Below, piece by piece: positions 8,766 to 17,129 of a stretch of DNA of 32,544 bases. The stretch is from Deltaproteobacteria bacterium (GTDB lineage Bacteria > Desulfobacterota > SM23-61). The notes below the pieces were generated by a model that was not told the origin of the DNA, searched no databases, and worked only from the letters and a program-made list of their open reading frames with translations. Where the stretch lies: contig VGSF01000054.1 in NCBI GenBank assembly GCA_016875165.1, forward strand, positions 1-32,544, given 5' to 3'. How positions within the stretch are numbered: the first letter of the stretch is position 1; each line of letters opens with the position of its first letter. Both the position numbers and the translations under genes were made by a program.

Positions 8766-9502
8766 CGTACCCCCAAATAAGCTCTGCTCACCTCTTCGCT
8801 GTTCCGGATTATATCCGGAGGGCCCTGGGCAATGACCCGGCCGAAATCCAAGACCGTAATAGAATCCGAAATGGATAGAACCATGTCCACGCGATGTTCG
8901 ATGAGCACCACAGTGTGCTTTGGGGTGAGCTTCTTTATGGTCTCGCCCATGATGGGGATTTCATCGTAGACCAGCCCGCTGGTGGGTTCGTCTAACAGCA
9001 AGAGATTGCTCTCGCCGGCCATCGCTACACCGATATCCAGGAGTCGCTGTTCGCCGTGGGAAAGCTCGCAAGCCTTATGTTCGGATTTCTGGGCCAACCC
9101 CAGCGTGCGCAAAATCTCATAGGATTGAACTACGAGCCCCTGGAGGTCCGAGGCCTTTTTAAAAAAGCTGAATCTCTCCTTCCCTTCTGCTTGGATGGCC
9201 AACCGGACATTTTCCAGGGCGGTCAACTCCGGGAAAATGGTAATCACCTGGAAGGACCGCTTTATGCCCAGGTGGGCCATTTGATAAGGGGGGAGGTGAG
9301 TAATATCCTCTCCTTTATATTCTATTTTTCCTTCGTTGGGCTTGATAAAACCAGAGATGAGGTTAAATAAGGTGGTCTTGCCGGCGCCATTGGGACCCAC
9401 CACAGAGTGCAGACTTCCCTCTCGAACCTCCAGATCGACATGATCCAGCACCCGCAGGGCCCCAAAGTCCTTTGTCAATCCGATGGATTTCAATAAGGCC
9501 AT
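8762..9502 (-). CDS. livG: LivG-type ABC transporter ATP-binding protein
   Basis: A 246-residue ATPase: Walker A GPNGAGKTT, LivG-type insertion FNLISGFIKPNEGKIEYKG, signature LSHGEQR (instead of the common LSGGQ), Walker B LLLLDEPTSGL, and H-loop in VVLIEHRVDMV. The LSHGEQR signature is normal for LivG. It follows the acyl-CoA synthetase gene by 43 bases and overlaps livF by four. Confidence 0.92.
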   Translation of the reverse strand: MALLKSIGLTKDFGALRVLDHVDLEVREGSLHSVVGPNGAGKTTLFNLISGFIKPNEGKIEYKGEDITHLPPYQMAHLGIKRSFQVITIFPELTALENVRLAIQAEGKERFSFFKKASDLQGLVVQSYEILRTLGLAQKSEHKACELSHGEQRLLDIGVAMAGESNLLLLDEPTSGLVYDEIPIMGETIKKLTPKHTVVLIEHRVDMVLSISDSITVLDFGRVIAQGPPDIIRNSEEVSRAYLGVR

Positions 9503-9545
9503 TAGGCTTTCCTTTCCTCCATCTGCTTTGCTCCTGGGAAGGTGC

Positions 9546-11198
9546 TTATACCCTTTTCCGCAGTTCCCTCCTCATGATCTTTCCGCTGGCTGTCTTGGGC
9601 AGTTCCGATAAAAATTCGATCTCCCGGGGGAAGGAATGCTTTGATAATCTTTGCTTCACGCTCTCCTGGATCTCCTTCGCTAAGCTGTCCGGAGGCTTGA
9701 TCCCTGACTTGAGCACAATAAAAGCTTTAATGACCTCTCCCCGGATTGGATCAGGTTTGCTGACGACCGCTGCCTCCGAAACCGCCGGGTGCTCCATCAA
9801 CGAGCCCTCCACCTCGGCAGGGCCCACCCGATAGCCGGAGAGGGACATGAGGTCATCCGCTCTCCCTTTGAAAAAGAAATAGCCCTCTTCATCCTTTGCA
9901 GCCAGGTCGCCGGTATTGAACCATTCCTCTTTAATGAAACACCCCTTCCACTTCTCTGGTTGCTTCCAGTAGTTGGTGCTCAGAAAGTATGAGTTTTTCT
10001 TGGCCACAATCAAGCCTGTCTGGTTGGGAGCGACCTCGTTGCCTTCTTCGTCCATGAGGGCGATCTCGAAGCCGGGGAAGGGTTTGCCCATTGAACCGGG
10101 TTTCGGCTTTGTGCCTGGGTAATTCCCCAAGAGCATGCCCACCTCGGTGATTCCATATTGGTCGGCGATAGGCACCCCCAAGTTTCTTTCAAACCAGACC
10201 ATGGCTTCGGCATTCAGGAATTCTCCCCCGCTGGTGAGGCGTTTTATTTTCAACCGATAGCGCTTAGGAAGGTCTTCCCCCGCCGCCAGAATGGTGCGGT
10301 AAGTCGTCGGGGCGGCTGAAAAATTGGTAACTTCCCATCTTTCCAATATCTCATACCAGCGCTGGGCTTCCAACCGGCCTTCATCGACCAGCAGCGAATT
10401 ACCAAGGCATAGGAGGGTGCTTCCCACAGTAAGCGAACCGTAAACCCAGGCCGGGTCAGCGTACCCCCAGAACATGTCCTCGTCTCTCACATCGAGCATG
10501 TGCTTTGGATAAGGAAGCACGGTGATAATCCCTTTATGGGGAATCGCTGTTCCCTTGGGCAAACCTGTAGTGCCCGAGGTATATTGCAGGATCGCAATAT
10601 CCTCTGCCGAGGTTTCTACGATTGCAAATTCCTTGCTGGCTTTGTCCATCTCCGACCAGAAACTCAAATCCCCGCTGCGCATCCCCGAACTTCGATCCCT
10701 GGATACGACCATCACTGGCACGTCCGCCAGGCTTTTTTCCGTCCCCCCCACTTTATCCCGGTTTTCGGGATCTGTGACAATCAGCTTGGCCCCGCTATCC
10801 CCCAACCGGTAATCGATGGCCTCCGGGCCAAAAGCGGTATACAGCGGGACATCAATGGCTCCCGCTTTCCAGGTTCCAAATAAGGTGATGTAGGCTTCCG
10901 GGATTCTGGGAAGTAAACGGGCAACGGCATCGCCCTTTTTGATCTCCAGCCCCTTCAAGACATTGGCGAACTGGGAAGTCAGGTTTCTCATCTCCCGGTA
11001 GGTGAATTTCTCCTCTTGGCCTTCGCGCGAGATGCAGAAGAGGGCTACCTTTTTGGGATCTCGGGCATGGCGATCGATGGCTTCGTGGGCAATGTTCAGC
11101 CTTTCCGCCGGATTCCAGTCCAAATATTGTCGGGAGAATTCCTCCCATTTGAACTGCCGGTGAATTTCCTCTGGCGTTGCATAACCGATCCGGTTCAT
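9546..11198 (-). CDS. AMP-forming acyl-CoA synthetase (MACS/benzoate-CoA-ligase-like)
   Basis: An adenylate-forming ligase of about 550 residues that activates a carboxylic acid to its CoA thioester with ATP. Visible motifs are the P-loop YTSGTTGLPKG, the adenylate motif YGITEVG, the hinge region FKGRADDLMSLSGYRVGPAEVE and the C-terminal catalytic lysine motif TASGKIMRREL. The start at 11198 is preferred to 11246 because AAAGGAGGG lies just upstream. The N-terminus resembles medium-chain and aryl-CoA ligases more than acetyl-CoA synthetase. As the first enzyme gene after the TetR regulator and immediately before the transporter ATPases, it probably activates the imported acid. Confidence 0.88.
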   Translation of the reverse strand: MNRIGYATPEEIHRQFKWEEFSRQYLDWNPAERLNIAHEAIDRHARDPKKVALFCISREGQEEKFTYREMRNLTSQFANVLKGLEIKKGDAVARLLPRIPEAYITLFGTWKAGAIDVPLYTAFGPEAIDYRLGDSGAKLIVTDPENRDKVGGTEKSLADVPVMVVSRDRSSGMRSGDLSFWSEMDKASKEFAIVETSAEDIAILQYTSGTTGLPKGTAIPHKGIITVLPYPKHMLDVRDEDMFWGYADPAWVYGSLTVGSTLLCLGNSLLVDEGRLEAQRWYEILERWEVTNFSAAPTTYRTILAAGEDLPKRYRLKIKRLTSGGEFLNAEAMVWFERNLGVPIADQYGITEVGMLLGNYPGTKPKPGSMGKPFPGFEIALMDEEGNEVAPNQTGLIVAKKNSYFLSTNYWKQPEKWKGCFIKEEWFNTGDLAAKDEEGYFFFKGRADDLMSLSGYRVGPAEVEGSLMEHPAVSEAAVVSKPDPIRGEVIKAFIVLKSGIKPPDSLAKEIQESVKQRLSKHSFPREIEFLSELPKTASGKIMRRELRKRV

Positions 11199-11242
11199 TT
11201 TTCCCTCCTTTCCGGGTACGGTGTATGCCTTCCTGGCTGCTC

Positions 11243-11878
11243 TCATGGGCGGGAACGATCAGCCGGTTCGATCTGCTTGGATCTCAGATTTCTACTCTCC
11301 TTCTGGGGTCCTTTCAGGAATAGGTCGGAAAATAACCTGGCGATCTCTTCGCTTTTCATCTGCCCATTCGCCGCATACCAATGGACAAGCCAATTCATCA
11401 TTCCCAAAAGAGCTAAGGTAGTGATTTTAACATTCACATCCCGAAAGAGCTTTTCCTTCACACACTCGGCGATAACCTTACGAAAAAGAGATTCGTATTG
11501 GTCTCTGAGCTTAATGATTTTTCGCTGGTTGTTTGCGTTAAGAGCCCTCAGCTCCTTGAGCATCGTGGAGTGTAAATCGGAATTTTGAGCAATGCCAATG
11601 AGGTGGGTTTCAATCATTTTTTGCAGCCTTAGATCGGGTCTCAGGTTCAATCGAACGATGGGCTCAATCGCTTCCAAACTCTGCAGCATACTCCATTCGC
11701 AGATGTTGTAGAGAAGGTCTTCTTTGCTCCGGATATAATGGTAAAGGCTGCTTTCGCGAATGCCGATGGCCCGGCAAATCTGTCTCATGGAGGTGGAAGC
11801 ATAGCCGTTTTTATTGAATAAAAAGGCGGCATTCTTATAGAGTTCAGCCTTCCTCCCGCGAAGAAATTCTCTTGCCAT
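11243..11878 (-). CDS. TetR-family transcriptional regulator
   Basis: A 211-residue regulator with an N-terminal TetR helix-turn-helix (residues about 10-57: FNKNGYASTSMRQICRAIG, then IRESSLYHYIRSKEDLLYNI) and a helical ligand-binding C-terminal part, as in FadR/KstR2-type acyl-CoA-responsive repressors. It is the first gene of the minus-strand catabolic block, 44 bases before the acyl-CoA synthetase. Upstream lie a near-consensus promoter (11962-11990) and a palindrome at its expected start point, so autoregulation and control of the whole block are likely. An acyl-CoA as inducer is inference from neighbours. Confidence 0.9.
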   Translation of the reverse strand: MAREFLRGRKAELYKNAAFLFNKNGYASTSMRQICRAIGIRESSLYHYIRSKEDLLYNICEWSMLQSLEAIEPIVRLNLRPDLRLQKMIETHLIGIAQNSDLHSTMLKELRALNANNQRKIIKLRDQYESLFRKVIAECVKEKLFRDVNVKITTLALLGMMNWLVHWYAANGQMKSEEIARLFSDLFLKGPQKESRNLRSKQIEPADRSRP

Positions 11879-11905
11879 TCGCCTATTCTTCTCCCCAATT
11901 TTCCC

Positions 11906-11934
11906 TTGACAGGATGGGAGAACAGAGGTAGGAT
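11906..11934 (+). promoter_or_regulatory. Possible sigma70 promoter reading toward the dehydratase gene
   Basis: TTGACA (11906-11911), 17-base spacer, TAGGAT (11929-11934, four of six matches to TATAAT). Its expected start point (about 11941) abuts the palindrome at 11943-11956. It would give a long leader of roughly 220 bases before the gene at 12165, so it is less certain than the opposing promoter. Confidence 0.45.
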
Positions 11935-11942
11935 AGTCAACA

Positions 11943-11956
11943 CTAACGAACGTTAG
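11943..11956. promoter_or_regulatory. Palindromic operator candidate for the TetR regulator
   Basis: CTAACG-AA-CGTTAG is a perfect 6-bp inverted repeat with a two-base centre. It overlaps the predicted transcription starts of both the minus-strand tetR promoter and the opposing plus-strand candidate, the usual position for a TetR repressor site. Confidence 0.65.
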
Positions 11957-11957
11957 A

Positions 11958-11978
11958 TTCGTTTATAACCCAAACGAA
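11958..11978. promoter_or_regulatory. Second inverted repeat inside the tetR promoter
   Basis: TTCGTTT and AAACGAA form a perfect 7-bp inverted repeat with a 7-base spacer. It overlaps the -10 box and spacer of the tetR promoter. It shares the CGTT half-site with the palindrome at 11943-11956, so it may be a second operator. Confidence 0.55.
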
Positions 11979-11990
11979 AAATCCTGTCAA
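11962..11990 (-). promoter_or_regulatory. Near-consensus sigma70 promoter for tetR and the catabolic block
   Basis: On the minus strand TTGACA (11990-11985), a 17-base spacer and TATAAA (11967-11962). Expected start point is about 11955, inside the operator palindrome. This is the best promoter seen upstream of the long minus-strand block. Confidence 0.72.
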
Positions 11991-12081
11991 GAATAATTTT
12001 TGGTCCACTTTCCCAAAAATTGATCAAAGGGAATATGAAAGTTTCCCGATAGAAATCACTGTTAGAAGTTATTTGAATTCC

Positions 12082-12087
12082 TATAAT
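12082..12087 (+). promoter_or_regulatory. Isolated TATAAT -10 box upstream of the dehydratase gene
   Basis: A perfect TATAAT with no good -35 at the right distance. It lies 78 bases before the ATG at 12165 and could be the proximal promoter of the plus-strand block, perhaps activator-dependent. Confidence 0.35.
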
Positions 12088-12164
12088 TAAGAAAAAAATC
12101 TTTCGTCTGGTGGATTAAAAAGCTCCCCAAGACTAATTCATTGCCCTGATTAGGAGAAGATTTA

Positions 12165-13700
12165 ATGGCTTTAATGACTTCCGAGGAATACCTCCAGAGC
12201 TTGGGAAAGATGAAACCCACCGTTTATGTAGATGGCGAGCGGGTGGGAAACTTTGTGGATCACCCCCTGATCCGGCCGGCCATCAACATCACCGCCAAGA
12301 TGTATGCCATGGCTCAAGATCCGGATTATGAAGGAGTGCTCAACACGACCTCGCACCTCACCGGCCGAAAGATCAGCCGGTTCAACCATATCTACCAGAG
12401 CACGGAAGACCTGCAGAGAGCTCTTTCTATGCTCAGGGTGACCAATCAGGCCGTGGGGGCTTGCAACATGCGCTGCCTGACCAAGGAGTTGATCAACCCC
12501 CTCTATGATACCACCTTTGAGATCGACCGGGAGTGTGGGACTGACTACCACCGGAGGTTTAAAGATTACCTGATTTTCCTCCAGGACGATGACCGGATGG
12601 CCAGCGCAGGAGTCACGGATGCCAAGGGGGATCGGCGCCTTCGACCCTCGAAACAATTCGACCCGGACCTCTACTTACGGATGGTCGACAAAAATGAAAA
12701 AGGGATCATCGTGCGGGGAGCCAAAATGCATCAGACGGGAGCGCTTACCGCCCATTATCTGAATGTGGTCCCCACCACCATCCTGGATGAAGACGAGAAA
12801 GATTATGCCGTTGCCTTCGCAACCCCTTCGGATGCTCCGGGGCTTATCCATGTGTTCGGCCGGCATGCGCTTGATGAGAGGAGATACACGGGGGCGGACC
12901 TGGGAAATATCAAGTACGATATGCATGAAACGATGATCATATTCAACGATCTATTCGTCCCCTGGGAGCGGGTCTTCATGTGCGGCGAATATCGGTTCAC
13001 CGGGCCCCTGGTGGAGAATTTCATTGCCAACCATCGGTATTCCTACGGAGGCTGTCGGCCGGGCACCTTCGATGTCCTCATCGGGGCTGCCAAGCTCATT
13101 GCTGAATACAATGGCATAGATCGGGCCTCGCATGTGCGGGAAAAACTGACCGAGATGTCCTTTCTGAACGAGACTATGTGGGCTTGTGCGGTGGCGGCTG
13201 CCGTTCAAGGAGTGAAGAAACCGTCGGGCTGGTATCAACCCGACAAGCTATTGGCCAACGTGACGAAACTTCATGTCACTAGCATTCCTCATGAACTGGG
13301 CAAACTGGCCATTGACCTAGCCGGGGGGATCGTGGCCACCTTACCGTCAGAAAAAAATTTAAACAACCCAGAAATTGGGCCACTAGTCAGGAAATACCTG
13401 CGGACGAAAGCTGAGCTTCCGGTAGAGGATCGGATGCGCATCATCCGGCTGATCGAATTCTTGGTCCAGGGGGTTACGATTCCAGCGGACTACTTCGGCG
13501 GCGGCGGTCCGGCCACTCAGAAGATGATCATCGAGCGAGAGACCAATTTCGAATACAAAAAGCGGTTAGCGAAAATCATCGCCGGCATCACCGAAGAAGA
13601 CAGCGAGAATAAGGCTGGCAAAATGATGATTGATGGTGTCGTGGCTGGCTGTTGCGATGCCTATGGGAGAGAGAGCTGTCCTTTAACGCAACGCTCATAA
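12165..13700 (+). CDS. 4-hydroxybutyryl-CoA dehydratase-family [4Fe-4S] flavoprotein
   Basis: A 511-residue member of the HpaB/AbfD superfamily. In the Clostridium 4-hydroxybutyryl-CoA dehydratase the [4Fe-4S] cluster is held by Cys99, Cys103, His292 and Cys299. Here the equivalents are all present: Cys100 and Cys104 in ACNMRC, and His290 and Cys297 in NHRYSYGGC. Residues matching catalytic Glu257, Tyr296 and Thr190 are also seen (Glu255, Tyr294, Thr191). In contrast the C-terminal ESMHGAG-type motif is replaced by ADYFGGGG (441-448), so the Glu455 equivalent is missing. A radical dehydration or isomerisation of a hydroxyacyl-CoA is therefore likely, but the substrate may differ from 4-hydroxybutyryl-CoA. 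The start has TAGGAG eight bases upstream. First gene of the plus-strand catabolic block. Oxygen-sensitive chemistry fits an anaerobe. Confidence 0.85.
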   Translation: MALMTSEEYLQSLGKMKPTVYVDGERVGNFVDHPLIRPAINITAKMYAMAQDPDYEGVLNTTSHLTGRKISRFNHIYQSTEDLQRALSMLRVTNQAVGACNMRCLTKELINPLYDTTFEIDRECGTDYHRRFKDYLIFLQDDDRMASAGVTDAKGDRRLRPSKQFDPDLYLRMVDKNEKGIIVRGAKMHQTGALTAHYLNVVPTTILDEDEKDYAVAFATPSDAPGLIHVFGRHALDERRYTGADLGNIKYDMHETMIIFNDLFVPWERVFMCGEYRFTGPLVENFIANHRYSYGGCRPGTFDVLIGAAKLIAEYNGIDRASHVREKLTEMSFLNETMWACAVAAAVQGVKKPSGWYQPDKLLANVTKLHVTSIPHELGKLAIDLAGGIVATLPSEKNLNNPEIGPLVRKYLRTKAELPVEDRMRIIRLIEFLVQGVTIPADYFGGGGPATQKMIIERETNFEYKKRLAKIIAGITEEDSENKAGKMMIDGVVAGCCDAYGRESCPLTQRS

Positions 13701-13932
13701 GGCTGCCATCTTTAATTTTTTTCCCCGCAAATACAACCCTGAAGAAGGAAGGGCAACAAAGAGTATATCGTCTTCAATCCCTCCAGTTTTCTTATTCTTC
13801 GAACTCTTGCCCCAGGGTGCCCCAAATGGATGGCGGCGGATCTTTCAGCGTGCTCCAGGAGATTATCGCGGTGGCCATGAGCGGCGGATCCAAAGAGATG
13901 GGGCGGGAAAGAAGCGAAAGGGGAGGAGATTT
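13701..13932 (+). other. Spacer between dehydratase and broken SDR; no clear gene
   Basis: About 230 bases. A frame running out of the dehydratase tail stays open to 13936 but shows no recognisable domain. The last 20 bases hold a strong ribosome site (GGGGAGGAG) for the following SDR remnant. The interval may include debris of a lost gene. Confidence 0.4.
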
Positions 13933-14453
13933 ATGAGATTGAGCGGCAAAGTCGCTATTGTAACCGGAGGGGCAAAGGGTATTGGAGGGGCCATTGTTAC
14001 GGCCTTTGCCCGTGAAGGAGCTTCAATCGTTATCCCAGATCTCGACTTTGCAGGGGCTAAATTAAAGGCCCAAGAAGTAGAATTCAAAAGAAGGGAAAGA
14101 TTATTAACATTGCCTCAGTAGCCGCCCAAGTGGGTCTCAAACGATCTTCGGCTAATACAGCTTCCAAGGGGGGAGGGATCATAGCCTGGATACGGGTCCT
14201 GGCCATTGAATTGGTTCCCTATAACATCAACGTCAATTGTATTGCCCCTGGTTTTATCATGACCGAATTAGCCAGAAAAATTTTATCCGGAACTGAGATT
14301 CAGGCCTGGCTGAAGAGGATCCCTTTGGAACGCTATGGGCAGCCGGAAGATGTCGCTGGAACAGCAGTCTTTTTGGCCTCGGCAGATTCCGACTACATCA
14401 CCGGAACAACGATCTTTGCAGGCGGAGGATTCACCTGCGCGGGAATTATGTAG
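13933..14453 (+). pseudogene. Broken SDR dehydrogenase (deletion, frameshift, lost catalytic Tyr)
   Basis: The first frame begins [19 protein letters not shown], a perfect SDR nucleotide-binding start, and runs to about AKLKAQEVE before leaving homology and stopping at 14121. SDR sequence resumes in a different frame at about 14093 with [15 protein letters not shown] and continues through the C-terminal NCIAPGFIMTELARK, PLERYGQPEDVAG and FLASADSDYITGTT to 14453. About 80 residues are missing in between, including the NNAG region. In the remaining active site the expected YTASK is NTASK, so the catalytic tyrosine is gone. A good ribosome site (GGGGAGGAG) still precedes the start. Two independent defects make this a pseudogene of a FabG-like enzyme of the same pathway. 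Confidence 0.88.
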
Positions 14454-14527
14454 AAGATTCGCTTTAGTTTCAAAGGGGATGATCCCATCCTGCAAAGGAA
14501 ATCAATGCCTTTTTCAACGGAAACACC

Positions 14528-16114
14528 ATGAAAACTGAAAAATTAACGGCGCAAGTAGTGGTGATTGGGGGTGGGGGAGCTGGCTTAGTAGTGGCTCTGG
14601 AAGCTCGACGGGCTGGAGCCGAGGTCTTACTCCTTAATAAAACCTCCTCGAAGGGACCCTCATGTACCTCGCTAAGCTTTGGGGCATTTAGGGTGGCCAA
14701 CACCGTTACCAGCCGGGAAGAGCATTTTGCCCAGAGCATGGTAGCGGGGAAGTTTCTAAACGACCAAAAGCTGTTGAAAATTTTGGTGGAACAGGCTTTC
14801 GACCGGGTGCGGGGTTTGGAGGAATACGGCGTTCCCCTCCTTCTTGAAGATCCCTATTTTTATGTTTTAGGCGAGGCTCCATTTTATGGTCTGAAAATGA
14901 TCGCCGCCTTGCAAAAAGCAGCGACCGAATGGGGAATTATGTTAATGAGTCACACTCTGGCTCTCGATCTGCTCAAAGTCGACAATACCGTATGCGGGGT
15001 GCTGGCCTATAACACCAGCCAAGACACCCTACTCATTATTTATGCCAGATCCGTTATCCTGGCCACAGGCGGAGCAGGTGCTTTGTATCCATTACACGAC
15101 AATTCTCCGCGGACGACAGGGGATGGTTTGGCCTTAGCTGCGAGGGCCGGTGCCCTACTGCGGGATATGGAATTTGTCCAATTCTATCCCTTAGGTCTGG
15201 TGGAAGGAGGCATCTTTCGGTTTATCGTTCCACCCTTCTTGGCCGACAGTGCTCCCATTCGCAATGCTTTAGGGGAGAATATATTAGTCAAATATCGAAT
15301 CAAAGAGCGCCCAGCCGCTGTGAAGGCACGGGATTCCCTCTCCCAGGCCATGTTTCGAGAGATCTCGGCAGGTCGAGGGTTTGGGCCTTGCCTGGAGATC
15401 GATCTCACCGGAGTCCCGGAAAAGGAATGGGATCAAAACCGACAATTGCGTCACTATAAAAAGATCCTCCAGGAAAAATATCCAGGCCTGGAACGCCCGC
15501 TCAAAATTGCCCCTGTGTGTCACCATTTCATGGGTGGGGTGACCATTGATGAGACCTGTCGAACCAACCTTCCTGGGCTCTTCGCCGCCGGTGAGGTAAC
15601 CGGAGGGCTACACGGTGCCAATCGTATGGGTGGTAACGCGCTCTCCGAATGCGTAGTCTTTGGAGCTTTGGCTGGCAGGCAGGCAACCCAATATGCCGTA
15701 CTTGCCAAGGGATTTCCGCTCGAGACCGGCATGATCCAAAAAGCAGAAAAACAACTGGCGCATTGGAGAGAGAAAAGCCTTGATCCCTCACAATCACCCC
15801 AGGCATTCAAGAAGCGTTTAGCCCAGATTATGTTTACCCAGGTCGGGATAATACGAAACGGCGAGCAACTCGAAAAGGCCCGGAAGAAAGTAGAATCTCT
15901 GGCGGAAGATGCCCAAACAGCAATGGGCTGTCAAGGACCCAGGGATGTCATGGAAGCTATAGAGATGATCAACTTGACCACGACCTCCCGACTGGTTATC
16001 CGGGGAGCGCTGAGGCGAACTGAAAGGCGAGGTTCCCATTATCGGGAAGACTATCCAGAAATCAATGACCGCCGCTGGCGGATTCCCATTATAAACGAGG
16101 AACATCTGACCTAA
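14528..16114 (+). CDS. FAD-dependent fumarate reductase/succinate dehydrogenase-type flavoprotein
   Basis: A 528-residue flavoprotein. Its N-terminal FAD-binding fold is VVVIGGGGAGLVVALEARRAGAEV (quoted in part; residues 10-34). Also seen are the family motifs LATGGAGALYPLHDNSP with TTGDGLALAARAGA (near 178-206), HHFMGGV (near 335), GLFAAGEVTGGLHGANRMGG (near 352) and the C-terminal RTERRGSHYREDYPE typical of FrdA, SdhA and aspartate oxidase. Length is shorter than SdhA and close to NadB. No quinone-site subunit or separate iron-sulfur FrdB gene lies beside it, so it may be a stand-alone enoate or fumarate reductase paired with the Fe-S protein downstream. The start is ATG with a weak GGAAA site. 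Substrate unknown. Confidence 0.85.
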   Translation: MKTEKLTAQVVVIGGGGAGLVVALEARRAGAEVLLLNKTSSKGPSCTSLSFGAFRVANTVTSREEHFAQSMVAGKFLNDQKLLKILVEQAFDRVRGLEEYGVPLLLEDPYFYVLGEAPFYGLKMIAALQKAATEWGIMLMSHTLALDLLKVDNTVCGVLAYNTSQDTLLIIYARSVILATGGAGALYPLHDNSPRTTGDGLALAARAGALLRDMEFVQFYPLGLVEGGIFRFIVPPFLADSAPIRNALGENILVKYRIKERPAAVKARDSLSQAMFREISAGRGFGPCLEIDLTGVPEKEWDQNRQLRHYKKILQEKYPGLERPLKIAPVCHHFMGGVTIDETCRTNLPGLFAAGEVTGGLHGANRMGGNALSECVVFGALAGRQATQYAVLAKGFPLETGMIQKAEKQLAHWREKSLDPSQSPQAFKKRLAQIMFTQVGIIRNGEQLEKARKKVESLAEDAQTAMGCQGPRDVMEAIEMINLTTTSRLVIRGALRRTERRGSHYREDYPEINDRRWRIPIINEEHLT

Positions 16115-16272
16115 ATTGTTAAAATGACGAAGAATTGGAGCCGCAGCAATAATGTTTCAACGTATTTCTGAGGCAGAAGAATAGGGAATTGGGCTGCCAT
16201 GTTGACCTTGAGAGAGTGGAATTTGGGAGAGTGATAACTTTCCGTTGAAATAAGGGATGAGAGGAAAAAATT

Positions 16273-17064
16273 GTGGATAGCAGGCTGACAGAAAGGCTTA
16301 AAAGGTTGGCCAAAGCATCGGGGGTCGATCTAATAGGAATCTCGCCCATCGAAAGATTTGAGGGGGCTCCAAAAGGACACAAACCTCAGGATATTTTGCC
16401 CAATGCCCAGGCGGTCGTTTCCATTGCCTTAAATGCTTTGGAAGGGACATTTTCCACTCCCGTATTCCATGTCTATCAACTCTCTTATGCCCTATTGCGA
16501 AGCAGGGCAAACGAAATTTCCTACCAATTGGCCAGATTTTTGGAAGAGAGAGGGTACCGCAGTGTAATCATTCCCGGAACCATGCCTCTGGATATGATCG
16601 AAAAGAAAGGACTCTTTGGAGCTTTCTCCCATCGACATGCCGCCCAAGCAGCAGGTTTAGGCAAGATTGGGCTTAACCAACTGCTGGTTACGAAAAATTT
16701 CGGCCCCAGAGTGTGGCTGGGAACAGTCATCACCAGTGCTTTATTATCTCCTTCCCCTCTGCTGGAAGAAGACCCATGCCCGGGGGAGGAATGCGGCAAA
16801 TGTTTGGCGGCCTGTCCCCCTGGGGCCTTATTCCTAAATGGAATTGATAAGAAGAAATGTCTGGAAGAGGGAGTCCATGCTCAGAATTTAAGTGGTTTAT
16901 TAAAATATCTCAATAAAATCCTGGTGGCAGAAAATTTAGAAGAGAGGAAAAAACTTCTCTGGAGCGCGGAGATGCGAGTTTTGTATCAATCCTTGGTCTG
17001 TGGTATGATTCCGGCGTGTGATAGTTGCCTTTCCGTGTGTTCCGTAGGCAGGCGCTGTGTTTGA
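16273..17064 (+). CDS. COG1600 (QueG-related) double-[4Fe-4S] protein
   Basis: A 263-residue iron-sulfur protein. Cysteines 169, 174, 177 and 181 ([14 protein letters not shown]), Cys196 and a second set at 243, 249, 252 and 256 ([14 protein letters not shown]) can hold two clusters. The upstream part ([41 protein letters not shown]) is that of the epoxyqueuosine-reductase/reductive-dehalogenase-related family. It is shorter than true QueG and lacks the C-terminal HEAT region, so tRNA modification is doubtful. Next to the flavoprotein it may act as an electron-transfer partner. The start is GTG at 16273, with AGAGG upstream. Confidence 0.75.
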   Translation: MDSRLTERLKRLAKASGVDLIGISPIERFEGAPKGHKPQDILPNAQAVVSIALNALEGTFSTPVFHVYQLSYALLRSRANEISYQLARFLEERGYRSVIIPGTMPLDMIEKKGLFGAFSHRHAAQAAGLGKIGLNQLLVTKNFGPRVWLGTVITSALLSPSPLLEEDPCPGEECGKCLAACPPGALFLNGIDKKKCLEEGVHAQNLSGLLKYLNKILVAENLEERKKLLWSAEMRVLYQSLVCGMIPACDSCLSVCSVGRRCV

Positions 17065-17129
17065 TCGAGGCCACCATATTACGTTCCTGTAACCCATTCA
17101 TTCCTAAAACCAGAAAAGAGTTGAAAGCC

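Noticed and set aside
13807..13932. 42-residue extension before the SDR remnant, and the 94-residue frame at 13652-13936
   Set aside because: Neither has domain similarity or a ribosome site; the SDR start at 13933 has GGGGAGGAG.
17025..17129. N-terminal extension of the 3-hydroxyacyl-CoA dehydrogenase frame
   Set aside because: It overlaps the end of the Fe-S protein gene; the Rossmann start [13 protein letters not shown] at 17130 is the family start.
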